NCBI GenBank assembly: GCA_027064845.1
Contig: JAMOPC010000438.1
Location: forward strand, 1 to 7,755
Origin: Desulfurococcales archaeon
GTDB taxonomy: Archaea; Thermoproteota; Thermoprotei_A; Sulfolobales; Desulfurococcaceae
Direction: 5' to 3'
Length of the DNA: 7,755 nt
Shown here: piece after piece, positions 5,855 to 7,755 of the stretch
Numbering within the stretch: the first letter of the stretch is position 1
Layout: every line of letters starts with the position of its first letter
Program-made: the position numbers and the translations under genes
Notes under the pieces: model-generated
What the model was told of the DNA's origin: nothing
The model's input: only the letters and a program-made list of their open reading frames with translations
Database searches by the model: none

Positions 5855-6796
5855 TTATTGGATATTAATAGTGTTAAATTCTAATCCAGTATATTTTTGA
5901 AGAATAGAATATTCTTCTCCGTCAAGAAAAATTATTTCTTCGCATAGATACGTATCTCTTAAGTATTTTAACAAGTAGTTAAGCTTAATATCAAGCTCTT
6001 TTAACTCGGTGGATACAGGCGTTATTTCTGATAAGAATATTATAGTGCATTTAATTTGTTTATCAATGATGTTTTCAATGTATTTTTTCCAAAGGTTCCT
6101 TATCAGCACTAGTTTCGCCAAGTATTCAGGGTTATTGAGAGTCTCTCTTATTATTTCTTCATCGGTCTTTTCGTCCTTATTTATAATGTAGTGTATTTTA
6201 TCAAATAATTCCCTATTGTTTTCCCATAGCTTAGAAATAGTGGGCATTAGATTATCTAGTCTACTGAGTTCTATTCTATACTCCTCTTCTTTACGGGGAT
6301 CATGAATATAGTGTAGTTGTTTTTGCAAGTCTTTTATATGGCTTAAAATGTTTTTCAATAACTGAAGATACTTAATATAAATACTGATCTCGATGATTTC
6401 TTCTGGTTTAATATTTTCTATTATATTCTTCATTTTTCCGAGATAGTATGTGGTAAGGATTATGTCGAGAGATGTGTCATCGAGGACTATGAATGTTTTA
6501 GCATTACTTGTGCATTCTAGTACTTTTGAAGTTATCGCTAATGTTCTCAGCTCTTTAGCATACTTATTAGTTTCGATAATATTCAGTATCCTTGATACTA
6601 GACAAGTTGTTTTTTCATCATGGAGTTTTTCTAACTGTATCGTATTGGTTCCTATTTTTGTGATCAATTCCTCGTTCTTGATCTCTAAATGAATACTGTT
6701 GTTCGAGCAACTTATTTTATAATCACTCGGTTCTTTGTAGTCGGCAATATCTTTTAATAATCCCATATATTGTTTAAGGAACTTCTTAATCTTCAA
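5855..6796 (-). CDS. Hypothetical helical protein, 313 residues
   Basis: I do not recognise a family. The protein is rich in Ile, Leu, Lys and Glu and is mostly predicted helix. Long charged helices at about residues 110-245 include coiled-coil-like stretches around KNILSHIKDLQKQLHYI and EEEYRIELSRLDNL. Two strand-like segments stand out, TFIVLDD (101-107) and CTIIFLSE (250-257), and a third CEEIIFLDGEE lies near 285-295, so an alpha/beta core is possible. Five scattered cysteines form no metal-binding pattern. There is no signal peptide or membrane helix. The TTG start at 6796 gives an 11-base overlap with the kinase gene; GGAG lies 10 bases upstream. An alternative start is the ATG at codon 11, which has no ribosome site. 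The overlap suggests co-transcription with the kinase. It may be lineage-specific. Confidence 0.72.
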   Translation of the reverse strand: MKIKKFLKQYMGLLKDIADYKEPSDYKISCSNNSIHLEIKNEELITKIGTNTIQLEKLHDEKTTCLVSRILNIIETNKYAKELRTLAITSKVLECTSNAKTFIVLDDTSLDIILTTYYLGKMKNIIENIKPEEIIEISIYIKYLQLLKNILSHIKDLQKQLHYIHDPRKEEEYRIELSRLDNLMPTISKLWENNRELFDKIHYIINKDEKTDEEIIRETLNNPEYLAKLVLIRNLWKKYIENIIDKQIKCTIIFLSEITPVSTELKELDIKLNYLLKYLRDTYLCEEIIFLDGEEYSILQKYTGLEFNTINIQ

Positions 6797-7742
6797 GTAT
6801 CCACGGCTCCGGTTGTTTTAGTTTTTCAACTGTCGTTTCATTTAATTGTTTATTAAATAATTGTTTATCCCAACGTAGCTGGCTTCCTTTGCACATTACT
6901 TTTAATGCTCCAGCAGCTAATGCGTATGATAGAGCTTTTCCAGGGTCTTTGTAGTCTATATAGGCTGCGTTGAAGAATGCATCAAATGCATCCCCAGCAC
7001 CAGTAGTGTCTACGGGTGGTCTTACGGGTTTAGATATACCATAGTATACTGTTCCGCCTTGTTGTAATAGATATGCTCCGCCAGGGCCTTTCTTAACAAC
7101 AACTATATCGGGTCCAAATTTGAGCAGGTTTTCTATCTTTCCCCTAGTTAATTGTTTCGCCTCGACCCTGTTGAGAAACAAGATATTTATTTTGTCAAGT
7201 ATTTTCAAGATCTTTTCTTTCTCGTATAAAGCATAAGATCCTGGATCATAACTGACCAGTAATCCTAAACCTGCTGCTCGAGTAGCTATTTCCCCAGCTA
7301 TAGATGCTGGAATGCTTGCTAAGTGAACTATGTTTGCTTCTTCGAGAAGCTGTTTAGGCACATCATTTGGCGATAATAATTCATTAGCGCCCCTGTATTT
7401 TACCATGAATTTTTCTCCGCCTGGTATGACTATTACTGTTACTAATCCAGGGTTTTCTTCTACTCTTTTCAAAAACTTTGTGACCACGCCGATCTTGTTA
7501 AGTTTGTTGATAATTGTATCTATGAAACTACTTGTGGAAGTAGAAGCTATCAGGTATGGTTGGTGACCGTAATACGCTACTGCTACGCTATAGTTGGAGG
7601 CAGCTCCTCCTGGACCTATTTGGATCTCATCGGCTATAATGCTTTGATCAGGGCCTGGAAGCCTTGGAACATACATTGTAATGTCTACGTTTAAGTTTCC
7701 TACAGCTATGTGTATAGGTTTTTTCTCATACTTATACCTCAT
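6786..7742 (-). CDS. PfkB-family carbohydrate or nucleoside kinase
   Basis: This cytoplasmic kinase of the ribokinase superfamily phosphorylates a sugar or nucleoside hydroxyl using ATP. The 318-residue length fits the family. The fold begins at HIAVGNLNVDI (about 11-21), with substrate-binding D20. The first PfkB signature is GPGGAASNYSVAVAYYG (43-59) with the GG pair and N50. The second signature is DTTGAGDAFDAFF (245-257), whose D251 is the catalytic base and whose TGAGD forms the anion hole. Between them lie HLASIPAS and the NRVEAKQL helix, also typical. The substrate is uncertain: ribose, a ketodeoxy sugar acid and a nucleoside are all possible. ATG at 7742 lies just ahead of the first strand, with AAGGT about 8 bases upstream. 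No in-frame stop is seen before the window edge, so a slightly earlier start is possible. The 3' end overlaps the next gene by 11 bases. Confidence 0.93.
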   Translation of the reverse strand: MRYKYEKKPIHIAVGNLNVDITMYVPRLPGPDQSIIADEIQIGPGGAASNYSVAVAYYGHQPYLIASTSTSSFIDTIINKLNKIGVVTKFLKRVEENPGLVTVIVIPGGEKFMVKYRGANELLSPNDVPKQLLEEANIVHLASIPASIAGEIATRAAGLGLLVSYDPGSYALYEKEKILKILDKINILFLNRVEAKQLTRGKIENLLKFGPDIVVVKKGPGGAYLLQQGGTVYYGISKPVRPPVDTTGAGDAFDAFFNAAYIDYKDPGKALSYALAAGALKVMCKGSQLRWDKQLFNKQLNETTVEKLKQPEPWILED

Positions 7743-7755
7743 TTCTATAACCTTC

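Noticed and set aside
6009..6692. Two plus-strand open frames opposite the 313-residue gene
   Set aside because: They are short and hydrophobic only because they mirror charged helices; neither has a start signal or neighbour support.
1..7755. Defence system, mobile element, CRISPR array or tRNA gene
   Set aside because: No repeats, transposase, integrase, nuclease cassette or cloverleaf was seen; the gaps between genes are too short for most of these.

Overview
The window looks like part of a hyperthermophilic crenarchaeal chromosome, most likely from the Desulfurococcales and resembling Staphylothermus. The evidence is an A+T-rich sequence, tightly packed genes, Shine-Dalgarno sequences of the GAGGTGA/GGTGA type, frequent TTG start codons, TATA-box-like elements and archaeal-type proteins. 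This placement is inferred from general character, not from a database match.

One gene lies on the plus strand: the 3' part of an Alg11-like family GT4 glycosyltransferase (1-1128), whose reading frame runs off the left edge. Nine genes on the minus strand run leftward from the right edge. In order of transcription they are: a PfkB-family sugar or nucleoside kinase; an unrecognised 313-residue helical protein that overlaps the kinase; a small conserved-looking 105-residue protein; a small zinc-metallopeptidase-like protein; sucC and sucD (succinyl-CoA synthetase); a coiled-coil protein of about 140 residues; a soluble family I inorganic pyrophosphatase; and a surface protein anchored at its C-terminus, coupled to the pyrophosphatase by a 4-base ATGA overlap. 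The block from the 105-residue gene to sucD has 7 to 20 base gaps and is probably one transcript. The coiled-coil gene and the pyrophosphatase each have a plausible TATA box of their own.

The most notable non-coding feature is a well-formed candidate C/D box guide RNA at about 1102-1157. It has C, D', C' and D boxes, two 12-base guide regions and a 3-bp terminal stem. It overlaps the last codons and stop of the glycosyltransferase and sits in the gap between the two convergent genes.

SucCD can conserve energy as ATP or GTP from succinyl-CoA, and the pyrophosphatase removes pyrophosphate from biosynthesis. The other genes look like ordinary housekeeping or lineage-specific genes. No tRNA, rRNA, CRISPR array, insertion sequence, integrase or defence system is visible. 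The longest stretch without a gene is 128 bases (2365-2492). I see no convincing new multi-gene system here; the guide RNA and the uncharacterised small genes are the main points of interest.
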